In this document: piece by piece, positions 1 to 7,510 of the stretch
How positions within the stretch are numbered: the first letter of the stretch is position 1
How the letters are laid out: each line of letters opens with the position of its first letter
Source: Phycisphaerae bacterium
GTDB lineage: Bacteria; Planctomycetota; Phycisphaerae; Phycisphaerales; SM1A02
Assembly (NCBI GenBank): GCA_018665385.1
Contig: JABJDN010000059.1
Span: forward strand, 1-10,994
Length of the DNA stretch: 10,994 bases
Direction of reading: 5' to 3'
The notes under the pieces: generated by a model
Database searches by the model: none
The model's input: the letters and a program-made list of their open reading frames with translations, nothing else
What the model was told of the DNA's origin: nothing
Made by a program: the position numbers and the translations under genes

Positions 1-2
1 AA

Positions 3-299
3 AGTTTCGGTACTGCCCCAGCCATTTCTGTTCCTACTCAATCACCATGGCTAAGTGCCGCAAGCAATGCGCTCACGAGTGTATTCCCTAAACCTGCTGT
101 ACTTATTGGAACAGGCGGTTCCATTCCAGTCGTTGGAGAGTTTCAAGAAATTCTTGGTATTGATGCAGTCATGGTTGGCTTTTCACTCGACGACGATCTT
201 ATACATGCGCCAAATGAAAAATTCGATATCGATTGCTTTCATAGAGGAATGCTTGCGCAGGCATCAATTTTAGAGGCGTATGCTAACGTACATGTTTAG
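3..299 (+). CDS. M20-family dipeptidase, C-terminal fragment (5' end outside window)
   Basis: Frame 3 is open from the left edge to the TAG at 297-299 and gives 98 residues without a start codon, so this is the end of a gene beginning upstream. The fragment carries the typical C-terminus of M20 dipeptidases (the family of zinc peptidases such as succinyl-diaminopimelate desuccinylase, carnosinase-like and PepV-like enzymes). It has a GTGGSIPVVGEF segment at about residues 41-52, then GFSLDDDLIHAPNEKFD at about 60-76, where the His of IHAPNEK is the family's conserved metal-ligand position. This combination fits the broad-specificity dipeptidase subgroup better than DapE or ArgE, but the substrate cannot be fixed from 98 residues. 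The last 20 bases overlap the next gene, which suggests co-transcription and translational coupling. Confidence 0.85.
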   Translation, partial: SFGTAPAISVPTQSPWLSAASNALTSVFPKPAVLIGTGGSIPVVGEFQEILGIDAVMVGFSLDDDLIHAPNEKFDIDCFHRGMLAQASILEAYANVHV

Positions 300-2577
300 T
301 GCACTTGCATTAGTCGCCGCTAGCACACTCGCTTTTGCTGATGATTACAGCATCACTGTGAATTCCCTTGGAATCGGAAACACTTGGTCAAAAGGACATG
401 TCACTCCTTTGCATGTAAGTGTGAGCACTACAACTACAAAGGCAACCCAAGCATGGATACAATGGGAAGTTCCGGATGCAGATGGTGACATTGTGTTGTG
501 GGGCAAACCAATTACAGTGAGCCCTGGAACCAACGCAACAACTTGGCTCTACGCCCCCATTCAACCATGGGCGGACGGGTCTATCGCTTGGACAATTCGC
601 CTGCGTACCATGCTTGACGGCAAACCAACAAGCGAACTTGCTCGGCTTCGTTTCACTTCAAACTCTATAAACGCTTCACCTATACACTCGAAATACAGTC
701 TTATCGGCGTCGTTGGTACAAGGCGTATGGGACTTGAAGGTTACTTGCCCTTTACACCACCAGACCCAAAACAAGAAGGAAGCGTTATTGTTTCAGGCCT
801 TGTGTCTTCAGATTTACCTGACGCATGGCCTTGCTACGAATCGCTTGAAACACTCGTGTGGGCTGACCGTCCCCCGCTTCTGACAATCAAACAAGAAACC
901 GCTATTGAACAATGGGTTGAACGCGGCGGGAACGTAGTTGTAACACTTCCAACAATAGGTGATCCATGGAACTTAGATGGCGAAAATGGTCCGCTTGGCG
1001 CGTTGCTGTCAGGGATTACTACGAGCGTGCAAGAGATCCCTCTTTCGCAACTAGGTGGCATTCTTGGTAGAGATTCTTTTTCTTGGCCTTCAACCCAAAT
1101 CACAGCGCGTGTACTTAAGGCATCAAGCGAGTATGTTTCTATTTTAAAACTACAAAATAACTCTGTTGTCGGAGTACAGAAAAATGTTGGATTCGGTTCA
1201 GTTACAGTCATTGGTATTGATCTTTCTAGTGGTTTACTTTCATCGCTTGGGCTACCTGAAACAGATGTGCTTTGGCGAAGGGTGCTTGGCAAACGTGGAG
1301 ACACACCATCACAACAGACTGTGAACGCACTCAAAGAGAATGGGCGGTTGACAACTTTACTCCCAACAGTGACATCGTTGTCACTTGGCAATATGGTCGC
1401 CCAAGAAATAGCCATGTCTAGTGCTGCTGGTGGAAGACTAGGCACAGTGTTTGTCATTATCTCTTTGTACTGGTTACTGAGTTGCCCTGTTGCCTTTTTG
1501 GTATTGCGACGCAAAAAGAAACAACGCTGGGCATGGATGGCATTCGCAGGTATAGCTGCTATCTTTGCAGGTATTACTTGGGTACTTGCTGCAACTTCAG
1601 CTAGCGTGAGTACCCCTATCAAGCATGTCTCGGTTATTGATCATGTATACGGCGAAAGTGGACAGCGTGTTATTGGTTGGTATTCCCTTTTCTTGCCTAC
1701 GTTTGGAAGTTCAAACATAACACTTGAAGGAGAGCAAGGGAATTTGCTGCTTCCATGGAGTTCACCCGATGCATCGCTTACACCCCCCTTTGTTGATACC
1801 CGCGAAGTTACAGTGCCGCTATCGCATGTACCAAACTCTTTTAATCAACCTTCACGGGCAACGACCGCAAACTTTGCATACCAGTGGCTCGGGGGACTTG
1901 ATAATGAGTTTTACGGTTCTCTCATCCGCGTGAAACCAGGCTATGAACCAAACGATGTTAATGGCGCATTACAAGGCACCATCGTAAACAATGCCTCAAG
2001 GGAACTACAGGATGTAACTATCATCTGGGTAACAGAAAACAAAACGACACTTGCACCGTTAGCCAGAATGCAAGATAACTCCAGTGCACCTTGGTACCCA
2101 TACAACCAAAGCGGGAGTGCACTAAACAAAACCTATACATGGCGATTAGCGGATTGGCCTTCTCGTGACACACTTGATTTGTCACTCCTGCAACCAAATC
2201 GCGAAAGCGAATTCGATGTTGCCAACGATAGGTACATTCCAAAAACTACGAATCGAATACTGTGGGACAGCCATCTGTCTAAAAGCGACTGGCGGCACCA
2301 TATGGAAATGCTCACTCTATATTCCAGCATGCCACAACCGTTTTATATGAAAAAAGAAAGCGTGAAACAAAGTAAACCCTTCAATCGATTCACACGTAGT
2401 AGCGGCCGTGAACTTGATTTAGCAGACTGGTTTGGACGTCCATGTATCATCGTGATGGGCTTTATGCCTCATGCACCAATCCCAGTAAAAATCTCTGTGG
2501 ATGGTGAAGAAATTACCAAGAGCACAGGCGAAACTTTTGTACGATGGGTATACCCATTAGGGGATGTACATGATTGA
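280..2577 (+). CDS. Large signal-peptide, membrane-anchored protein with GATase-like N-terminal half; ABC-linked
   Basis: The 765-aa protein begins with a hydrophobic leader and a plausible signal peptidase site after Ala20 (AFA|DD), although the leader has no positive charge. Residues about 25-380 look extracytoplasmic. The segment around WVERGGNVVV (residues 212-221) resembles the glutamine-amidotransferase-like fold of GldG/DUF4350-type proteins that sit beside ABC transporters, but I see no catalytic triad. Two membrane helices follow (about 388-408 and 417-442), separated by a basic RRKKKQR stretch. A second, beta-rich domain of about 320 residues ends the protein. The ATG at 280 has AGAGG only 3 bases upstream, and the ATG at 292 is an alternative that keeps the leader core. 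The gene overlaps the dipeptidase gene by 20 bases and the ABC ATPase gene by 8. I infer a role as an accessory subunit of an envelope export or assembly system; the exact function is unknown. Confidence 0.8.
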   Translation: MLTYMFSALALVAASTLAFADDYSITVNSLGIGNTWSKGHVTPLHVSVSTTTTKATQAWIQWEVPDADGDIVLWGKPITVSPGTNATTWLYAPIQPWADGSIAWTIRLRTMLDGKPTSELARLRFTSNSINASPIHSKYSLIGVVGTRRMGLEGYLPFTPPDPKQEGSVIVSGLVSSDLPDAWPCYESLETLVWADRPPLLTIKQETAIEQWVERGGNVVVTLPTIGDPWNLDGENGPLGALLSGITTSVQEIPLSQLGGILGRDSFSWPSTQITARVLKASSEYVSILKLQNNSVVGVQKNVGFGSVTVIGIDLSSGLLSSLGLPETDVLWRRVLGKRGDTPSQQTVNALKENGRLTTLLPTVTSLSLGNMVAQEIAMSSAAGGRLGTVFVIISLYWLLSCPVAFLVLRRKKKQRWAWMAFAGIAAIFAGITWVLAATSASVSTPIKHVSVIDHVYGESGQRVIGWYSLFLPTFGSSNITLEGEQGNLLLPWSSPDASLTPPFVDTREVTVPLSHVPNSFNQPSRATTANFAYQWLGGLDNEFYGSLIRVKPGYEPNDVNGALQGTIVNNASRELQDVTIIWVTENKTTLAPLARMQDNSSAPWYPYNQSGSALNKTYTWRLADWPSRDTLDLSLLQPNRESEFDVANDRYIPKTTNRILWDSHLSKSDWRHHMEMLTLYSSMPQPFYMKKESVKQSKPFNRFTRSSGRELDLADWFGRPCIIVMGFMPHAPIPVKISVDGEEITKSTGETFVRWVYPLGDVHD
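2559..2563 (+). promoter_or_regulatory. Shine-Dalgarno site deciding the ABC ATPase start
   Basis: AGGGG lies inside the last codons of the 765-aa gene, 6 bases before the ATG at 2570 and directly against the ATG at 2564. This spacing selects 2570 as the start. Confidence 0.55.
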
Positions 2578-3511
2578 AACAACAAACCTCACTCGTAAAT
2601 ACGGCGACCTGATTGCCCTTGATAATCTCAATTTGCAGATTGAAGAAGGCGAGTGCTATGGTTTCATTGGACCAAATGGCGCAGGTAAAACAACAACAAT
2701 TAAAATTCTATCAACACTTCTCAAGCCTTCATGGGGCGAGGCACGTGTTGACGGAAAAGTAATCGGGTACCAAAATCCAGAGATTAGACCAATCATCGGA
2801 TACGTCCCTGATTTCATGGGCTCGTACGATGACATGATTGTGCGAGAGTACTTAGACTTTTTTGCAACATGCTACGGACTCTCGGGTTCTCAGCGGCATC
2901 GCGCTGTTGGCGACGTCTTAGAGTTAACAGAACTTCATTACAAAGCGAATGCCCAAGTAGCAGGTCTTAGTCGAGGTATGAGTCAGCGACTTTCCATTGC
3001 AAGAGTACTGTTGCATGACCCCAAGGTATTGTTGCTAGACGAACCAGCGTCAGGCCTTGACCCAAGAGCACGCATTGAAATAAGGGAGTTGTTAAAAGAA
3101 TTGCGTCGCATGGGTAAAACTATTTTAATCAGTTCTCATATTCTGCATGAACTTGCCGAGCTCTGTACGAGCGTTGGAATCATCGAACAAGGAAAATTAT
3201 TGTTCACTGGCAAAGTAGATGAAATTTTGGCAAAAGCAAAAGTGGGGCAGGTCGTTCAAATCACAGTGACAGAAAAAAGTGAAGACGCAGCTGCATTATT
3301 GCGGCAAGTCGACGGCATTGCTATTGTAGATATCGTGACTGAAAATGGCGTTGAACGTATTGACGTTACTATGGATTCACAATCTACTCTAGATAGTTCT
3401 GAGTTACCCAACCGTCTTATCTCGCGGGGGTTTCGCATCACATCTATGCAGGCTGAACGGATCAACCTTGAAACAGCGTTCATGCGACTTACAAAAGGTC
3501 TCGTCAGCTAA
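2570..3511 (+). CDS. ABC-transporter ATP-binding protein (ABC-2 / GldA-NatA type)
   Basis: This is the cytoplasmic ATPase of an ABC transporter, 313 aa from the ATG at 2570. It carries Walker A GPNGAGKTT (Lys40), the signature LSRGM (133-137), Walker B VLLLDEP (Asp157-Glu158) and the switch His190 in ISSHIL. The C-terminal 100 residues form the extra small domain usual in ABC-2 drug, sodium and gliding-type exporters. An ATG at 2564 is also in frame. I prefer 2570 because AGGGG at 2559-2563 lies 6 bases before it, and because MIETTNLTRKYG matches how the family usually starts. With this start the gene shares ATGATTGA with the end of the 765-aa gene, so translation is probably coupled. No ABC-2 permease is visible in the window, so the partner must be upstream of the dipeptidase gene or elsewhere. 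The substrate is unknown. Confidence 0.93.
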   Translation: MIETTNLTRKYGDLIALDNLNLQIEEGECYGFIGPNGAGKTTTIKILSTLLKPSWGEARVDGKVIGYQNPEIRPIIGYVPDFMGSYDDMIVREYLDFFATCYGLSGSQRHRAVGDVLELTELHYKANAQVAGLSRGMSQRLSIARVLLHDPKVLLLDEPASGLDPRARIEIRELLKELRRMGKTILISSHILHELAELCTSVGIIEQGKLLFTGKVDEILAKAKVGQVVQITVTEKSEDAAALLRQVDGIAIVDIVTENGVERIDVTMDSQSTLDSSELPNRLISRGFRITSMQAERINLETAFMRLTKGLVS

Positions 3512-3564
3512 TCGAGTTGCTCCTATGACGTGGCGTACCTGCACTGCATGAACCCACAGGGTCA

Positions 3565-4407
3565 ATGCCGAGAGTCTGCCCCTCGGTTACAATGCATATT
3601 ATGGCACCCTGCCCTGTCATTTTACTTGCAGATAGGAGCATTCCTAACGTTGCGACCATTGCTAAGAACCTCGAAGAGGGTCTTGCAGATGTTGTCGAAT
3701 TTCTATCTGAAGATGCAGACCCTTCTTCTATTGCACTTGCAATTGCAATCGGTGGTGATGGAACACTCATTTCGCAAGGCAGAAACCTCGCTGAGAAAAA
3801 CATTCCACTCATAGGAGTAAACAGCGGCAGGCTTGGTTTTTTAGCAAAATTTGACACGAAATCTTTGATCGAACATCGAAAATCCATTTTCGCTAGCGAC
3901 ACTCCAACGATGGAAGTGATGCTGCTTGAAGTTCGCGTCGACGATCAGGAAGCCGTCGTTGCGATGAACGAAGCAATGATCGCGGCGGGTAATCCATTTC
4001 GCATTCTAGAACTAGGCCTTTCCATCAACAACGTACCGGCGCCGACGCTGCGATGCGATGGAATGATTCTATCTACACCCATCGGCTCAACTGCACATAA
4101 TGCCTCTGTAGGGGGGCCGCTTGTGGATCCTTCTGCGAAAGCCTTCGTGCTCACTCCACTTGCTGCTCATTCCCTTGCTGTTCGACCGATTGTCCTTGAT
4201 TGCCACAATAATGTTTCCATCAAATTACAACAAGCGAACGAAGGAACATCGCTTGTTATCGATGGCTCGGTGCATTGCAAATTACAAGAAGGAATGACAG
4301 TGCAAATTAGCCGTTCGAAACGTACGCTTTCAATAGTTCTCAACCCATCAGTAACCTATTGGAATACCTTAGTTGATAAACTGCACTGGGCAGCACCGCC
4401 CGGTTAA
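3565..4407 (+). CDS. nadK: NAD kinase (ATP-NAD kinase, NadK/PpnK)
   Basis: The product phosphorylates NAD to NADP in the cytoplasm. Seen in the sequence: the catalytic GGDGT motif (residues 63-67, in IAIGGDGTLI), a GVNSGRLGFL segment, the AMNEAMI segment matching the family's conserved NE motif, and the glycine-rich DGMILSTPIGSTAHNASVGGP stretch that binds NAD. All are collinear with bacterial NAD kinases. The length (280 aa) is normal. The start is uncertain. The ATG at 3565 has AGGG only 3 bases upstream. The in-frame ATG at 3601 (MAPCPVILLADRS) gives 268 aa and aligns better with the family's N-terminus, but has no Shine-Dalgarno site. The gene lies 53 bases after the ABC gene and 24 bases before serS. 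In STAHNAS a His replaces the usual Tyr of STAY, a small change near the nucleotide site. Confidence 0.93.
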   Translation: MPRVCPSVTMHIMAPCPVILLADRSIPNVATIAKNLEEGLADVVEFLSEDADPSSIALAIAIGGDGTLISQGRNLAEKNIPLIGVNSGRLGFLAKFDTKSLIEHRKSIFASDTPTMEVMLLEVRVDDQEAVVAMNEAMIAAGNPFRILELGLSINNVPAPTLRCDGMILSTPIGSTAHNASVGGPLVDPSAKAFVLTPLAAHSLAVRPIVLDCHNNVSIKLQQANEGTSLVIDGSVHCKLQEGMTVQISRSKRTLSIVLNPSVTYWNTLVDKLHWAAPPG

Positions 4408-4431
4408 CACTGTATTTACACGGACTCAATT

Positions 4432-5850
4432 ATGATTGATATTAAAATACTTCGCGAAAACCCGCAACACTTTATTGATGGAGCAACTGCCAAGAATATA
4501 GATGTTGCTATACCGTTGCTACTTGAAATTGATGAACAAAAACGTTCACTCACAAGGCAACGCGAAGAGCATCGAGCTGAACAAAAACGTATCTCAAAGG
4601 AAATTGGACCTCAAATTGGGAAATTAAAGGGACAACTAAAATCTGCAAGTGAAGAAGATACAAAAGCGCTCGAAACGAAACTCGCAGAACTTGAAGCAAA
4701 GCCATCATCCTTAAAAGCAGAAATTCAATCCCTCGATGAACGCATTGCTACGCTTGAACCACAATGGAACGACCTTCTGTTGCATATTCCACAGCCACCA
4801 GATGAAGATGTACCGAAAGGCGAAAGCGCAGATGACAATGTACAAATTCGAACGTGGGCGCCTGATGGATACGACGTCTCAAAATCGTTTGCTGAAAACA
4901 AAGGGTTCAACCCAAGACCGCATCTTGATTTAGTCAATGCTCTTGGTCTTGCAGATTTTGAACGTGGCGTAAAAATGGCGGGCACTCGACATTACATGAT
5001 GACTGGGAACGGCATGCGATTGCACCAAGCAATGTTGCGGTTTGCTTTCGACTTCATTACAAACACCTATGACTTTACTCCTATGTCAGTACCTGTCATT
5101 CTTCGAGAAGAGTGTATGGTTGGTACTGGTTTTTTCCCAACTGGAAGAGACCAGGCATACCACATTCAAGAATCACAACGTGGTTCTGGGCATGACCTAT
5201 TCCTTGCTGGCACAGGCGAAGTTGGCTTAATGGGCATGTATGCAGATGAAATTATAGATGCTGACAAATTGCCTATCAAAATGGCAACTGTATCTACTTG
5301 CTTCCGCAGAGAGGCTGGCGCCGCTGGGAGAGACACTGCTGGTCTCTACCGTATTCATCAATTTGATAAGGTGGAACAAGTTATCATTTGCAAAGCAAAG
5401 GAAGAAGAAAGTCGCAAGTGGCACACTGAAATGCTTTCAATTGTTGAACAATTGTTACAACAACTTCAGCTCCCCTACCGCTTGTTGCAATGCTGCACAG
5501 CCGACCTTGGAGCAAAAAATGCAGACATGATTGATATCGAATGCTGGATGCCCGGACGCGGCGAGCTACGTAAAGACGGTCAACCAATGGGCGACTGGGG
5601 CGAAACGCATTCGGCTTCAAGGTTGTACGACTTTCAATGCCGCAGGTTGAATATGCGATACCGTGACGAAGAGGGCAACACTGTGTTTGCACATTCCTTA
5701 AACAACACTGTTCTTGCAAGCCCTCGTATTCTTATCCCTTTGCTAGAAATGCATCAACAGGAAGATGGCTCCATTGCTATTCCAGAATGCTTGCACCCCT
5801 ACATGAATGGAATGACTGTTCTCCAAGCAGAACAGTTACAAGACGCGTAG
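4432..5850 (+). CDS. serS: Seryl-tRNA synthetase (class II)
   Basis: The product charges tRNA(Ser), and normally also tRNA(Sec), with serine in the cytoplasm. It begins with MIDIKILRENPQ, the normal start of the family. A charged, long coiled-coil arm follows (about residues 30-115) that grips the long variable arm of tRNA(Ser). Motif 2 is clear (STCFRREAG, Arg292, followed by GRDTAGLYRIHQFDKVE). Motif 3 is present as LASPRILIPLLEMHQ, with Arg432 as the class II ATP-binding arginine. At 472 aa it is longer than the usual 420-430. Two catalytic segments differ from the textbook sequence: the serine-site loop reads GETHSASRLYDFQCRR rather than the usual EISSCSNC..DFQ.RR, and motif 3 has NNTVLASPR instead of NGSGLAVGR. 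This looks like a lineage variant, possibly the planctomycete type, rather than decay. No Shine-Dalgarno site is evident. Confidence 0.96.
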   Translation: MIDIKILRENPQHFIDGATAKNIDVAIPLLLEIDEQKRSLTRQREEHRAEQKRISKEIGPQIGKLKGQLKSASEEDTKALETKLAELEAKPSSLKAEIQSLDERIATLEPQWNDLLLHIPQPPDEDVPKGESADDNVQIRTWAPDGYDVSKSFAENKGFNPRPHLDLVNALGLADFERGVKMAGTRHYMMTGNGMRLHQAMLRFAFDFITNTYDFTPMSVPVILREECMVGTGFFPTGRDQAYHIQESQRGSGHDLFLAGTGEVGLMGMYADEIIDADKLPIKMATVSTCFRREAGAAGRDTAGLYRIHQFDKVEQVIICKAKEEESRKWHTEMLSIVEQLLQQLQLPYRLLQCCTADLGAKNADMIDIECWMPGRGELRKDGQPMGDWGETHSASRLYDFQCRRLNMRYRDEEGNTVFAHSLNNTVLASPRILIPLLEMHQQEDGSIAIPECLHPYMNGMTVLQAEQLQDA

Positions 5851-5852
5851 AC

Positions 5853-6803
5853 ATGCCTAGCGTTGTACCACTTCCTGTTCGCAGGCATTCGCTTGTTTCT
5901 ACAGTGCGCGAAGCATACGGTTGTAACAAAGTGGTTGTAGGTGTAAGCGGCGGTCCAGATTCAGTCGCACTTTTGCTACTTTCTCTTGCAGCAGCGGCAC
6001 AAAAATCATCCTCTTGCACGATAGTCGCGGGGCACATCCATCACGGTCTACGGGGAGAATCCGACAATGAACAAACAATGGTGGAAGCATTATGCGATGA
6101 ACTTGGCGTACAACTGTTAACTGAACGAGTAAACGTTTCACGTGTTCAAGGTTCACTTGCAGCAGGAGCCAGAGATGCTCGATACGAAGCTCTTGGACGT
6201 ATGGCTACTGCAGTTGATGCAACATACGTTTCAGTTGCACACCATGCGGACGATCAATTAGAAACAATGCTCATGGCACTTTGCAGAGGTGGCGGCATCC
6301 GCAAACTTGCCGGCATGGCTGAATCTAGACAACTTACAGAACAAATTGCATTAGTGCGCCCCCTTCTGCAAACAGAAAAAAAAGATTTGATTCACGTTTG
6401 CACTCTTGCTGGGGCAAAGTGGTGCGAGGATCCTACGAACAGAAATGTTTCGACCCCTAGAGGACGACTTCGCAAAGATGTCATTCCAGTCTTACGCGAA
6501 CTGTGGTCTTCCTCTGACAAGCACGCAGCGCAAGCATCTCGCATTCTTCACGCTGCCGCGGATGCATACGAAGCACTAGCACCTACGGGGAATGCATGGA
6601 AACGAAAGAAACTTGCTGAGTTACCAACTCCAATCATTGCTGAATCAATCCACTTAGCTGTAGGAAATACCGCAAAAAATGAAATGGTGCACGCGATTGC
6701 CACTGCTGTACAAGATGCAATTGTAGAACCAAGAACGTTTGAATGCAGTGATGGTTGCAGAGTGCACATTTCAGCACACACGGTCGAAGTGTGTTACATA
6801 TAA
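5853..6803 (+). CDS. tilS: tRNA(Ile)-lysidine synthetase
   Basis: The product converts cytidine 34 of the tRNA(Ile) CAU anticodon to lysidine using ATP and lysine, so that AUA is read as isoleucine. Seen: the PP-loop VGVSGGPDS (SGGPDS at 32-37 from the ATG at 5853), then HIHHGLRGESDNE, then AHHADDQLETMLMALCRGGGIRKLAGM, then RPLLQTEKKDL, and finally WCEDPTNRN with PRGRLRKDVIPVL. All are family hallmarks in the correct order. An in-frame ATG at 5787 would overlap serS by 64 bases. I chose 5853, 2 bases after the serS stop, because family alignment needs only about 25 residues before the PP-loop. At 316 aa it is the short type (like the Aquifex enzyme), with little C-terminal extension. Its last 10 bases overlap the convergent dapF-like gene. 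Confidence 0.94.
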   Translation: MPSVVPLPVRRHSLVSTVREAYGCNKVVVGVSGGPDSVALLLLSLAAAAQKSSSCTIVAGHIHHGLRGESDNEQTMVEALCDELGVQLLTERVNVSRVQGSLAAGARDARYEALGRMATAVDATYVSVAHHADDQLETMLMALCRGGGIRKLAGMAESRQLTEQIALVRPLLQTEKKDLIHVCTLAGAKWCEDPTNRNVSTPRGRLRKDVIPVLRELWSSSDKHAAQASRILHAAADAYEALAPTGNAWKRKKLAELPTPIIAESIHLAVGNTAKNEMVHAIATAVQDAIVEPRTFECSDGCRVHISAHTVEVCYI

Positions 6804-7510
6804 CTAGCCGGCCCAGCCATGACAACTGCGCCTTCATCGGTATATGTGTAATGCAATGTGCCGCCAACACTTGAGACAAAATATTGTTCCGTTGTGCCCG
6901 AAGCAACAAAGACTGAAGCGCCGCCAGTTCCTGACGCATGCGTCGGTCCAACTCCGCGTTCCCAGGAAGCACACGTTGCGAACTGTTTTTCATCTTTGCG
7001 AGCAAAGTGCACGTTCATTCCGTTAGCAAATGAAGGATGGTTGCAGATTGTTTCTCCCCACTTCTTCCTCATCTCCAAAGGGTCCTCTTCCGTCCAGTAC
7101 ACAGCATTTGGATTACCCATATCAATAATTTGTAAATGTGGAAAATCTTTATGGACTTCGGATGAAATTTTCGGTGTTGAAAGTAATACTGAGACTTCGT
7201 TGCAATCTTCACGCACAACGCATTCATGCGTTCCTGCAAGTGTTTTAATGCGAAGTCCCGGCCCTTGCACCAATTGATTGCGTACCAAATGCAACGCGAC
7301 GCAACGAAGGCCATTCCCGCATTGCTCAGCCTCGCAACCGTCGGCATTAAACACTCTCATGTTTGCATCAGCCTCGGGGTCGTCTGCCACAACAAGCACG
7401 CCATCCGCACCCTGCATACGCGAGAGTACATCTTTTATGTCATCGTCTCCAAAGTGCAAAAGAAATCTATTGAAAGCACCGTGCATCATGACATCTTGCG
7501 GGCAACTCAC
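6794..7510 (-). CDS. dapF: Diaminopimelate epimerase-like protein with altered active site
   Basis: This is a 238-aa homologue of DapF, which interconverts L,L- and meso-diaminopimelate for lysine and peptidoglycan synthesis. Matches include MHGAFNRF (for MHGLGNDF), GADGVLVV, MRVFNADGCEAEQCGNGLRC with the first catalytic Cys (Cys64), GNPNAVYW, ANGMNVHF and WERGVGPTHASGTGG. Three key places differ. The second catalytic Cys, normally in ET.ACGTG, is Ser193 (codon TCA). The active-site His of GNPH is Asn135. The GET before the second loop is GPT. The N-terminal region is also shortened. The start is GTG at 7510. It forms a GTGA overlap with the stop of the M48 gene and has GGAGG 9 bases upstream. 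An ATG at 7591 would overlap the neighbour by 85 bases. I am sure of the fold family but doubt ordinary epimerase activity. Confidence 0.85.
   Translation of the reverse strand: MSCPQDVMMHGAFNRFLLHFGDDDIKDVLSRMQGADGVLVVADDPEADANMRVFNADGCEAEQCGNGLRCVALHLVRNQLVQGPGLRIKTLAGTHECVVREDCNEVSVLLSTPKISSEVHKDFPHLQIIDMGNPNAVYWTEEDPLEMRKKWGETICNHPSFANGMNVHFARKDEKQFATCASWERGVGPTHASGTGGASVFVASGTTEQYFVSSVGGTLHYTYTDEGAVVMAGPASYM

Noticed and set aside
55..273. 72-aa plus-strand open frame at the left end
   Set aside because: It is out of frame with the M20 dipeptidase fragment, whose GTGGSIP and IHAPNEK motifs fix the true frame.
834..1622. 262-aa open frame on the minus strand
   Set aside because: It lies wholly inside the well-supported 765-aa gene, has no recognisable domain and overlaps its signal-bearing protein in antisense. 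It is a shadow frame.
3568..3586. CCGAG/CTCGG hairpin near the nadK start
   Set aside because: The stem has only 5 pairs with a 9-base loop and no T-run. It is plausible by chance, and it is coding if nadK starts at 3565.
5787..5852. Upstream in-frame start for tilS
   Set aside because: It would overlap serS by 64 bases and add 22 residues with no family counterpart. The ATG at 5853 fits better.
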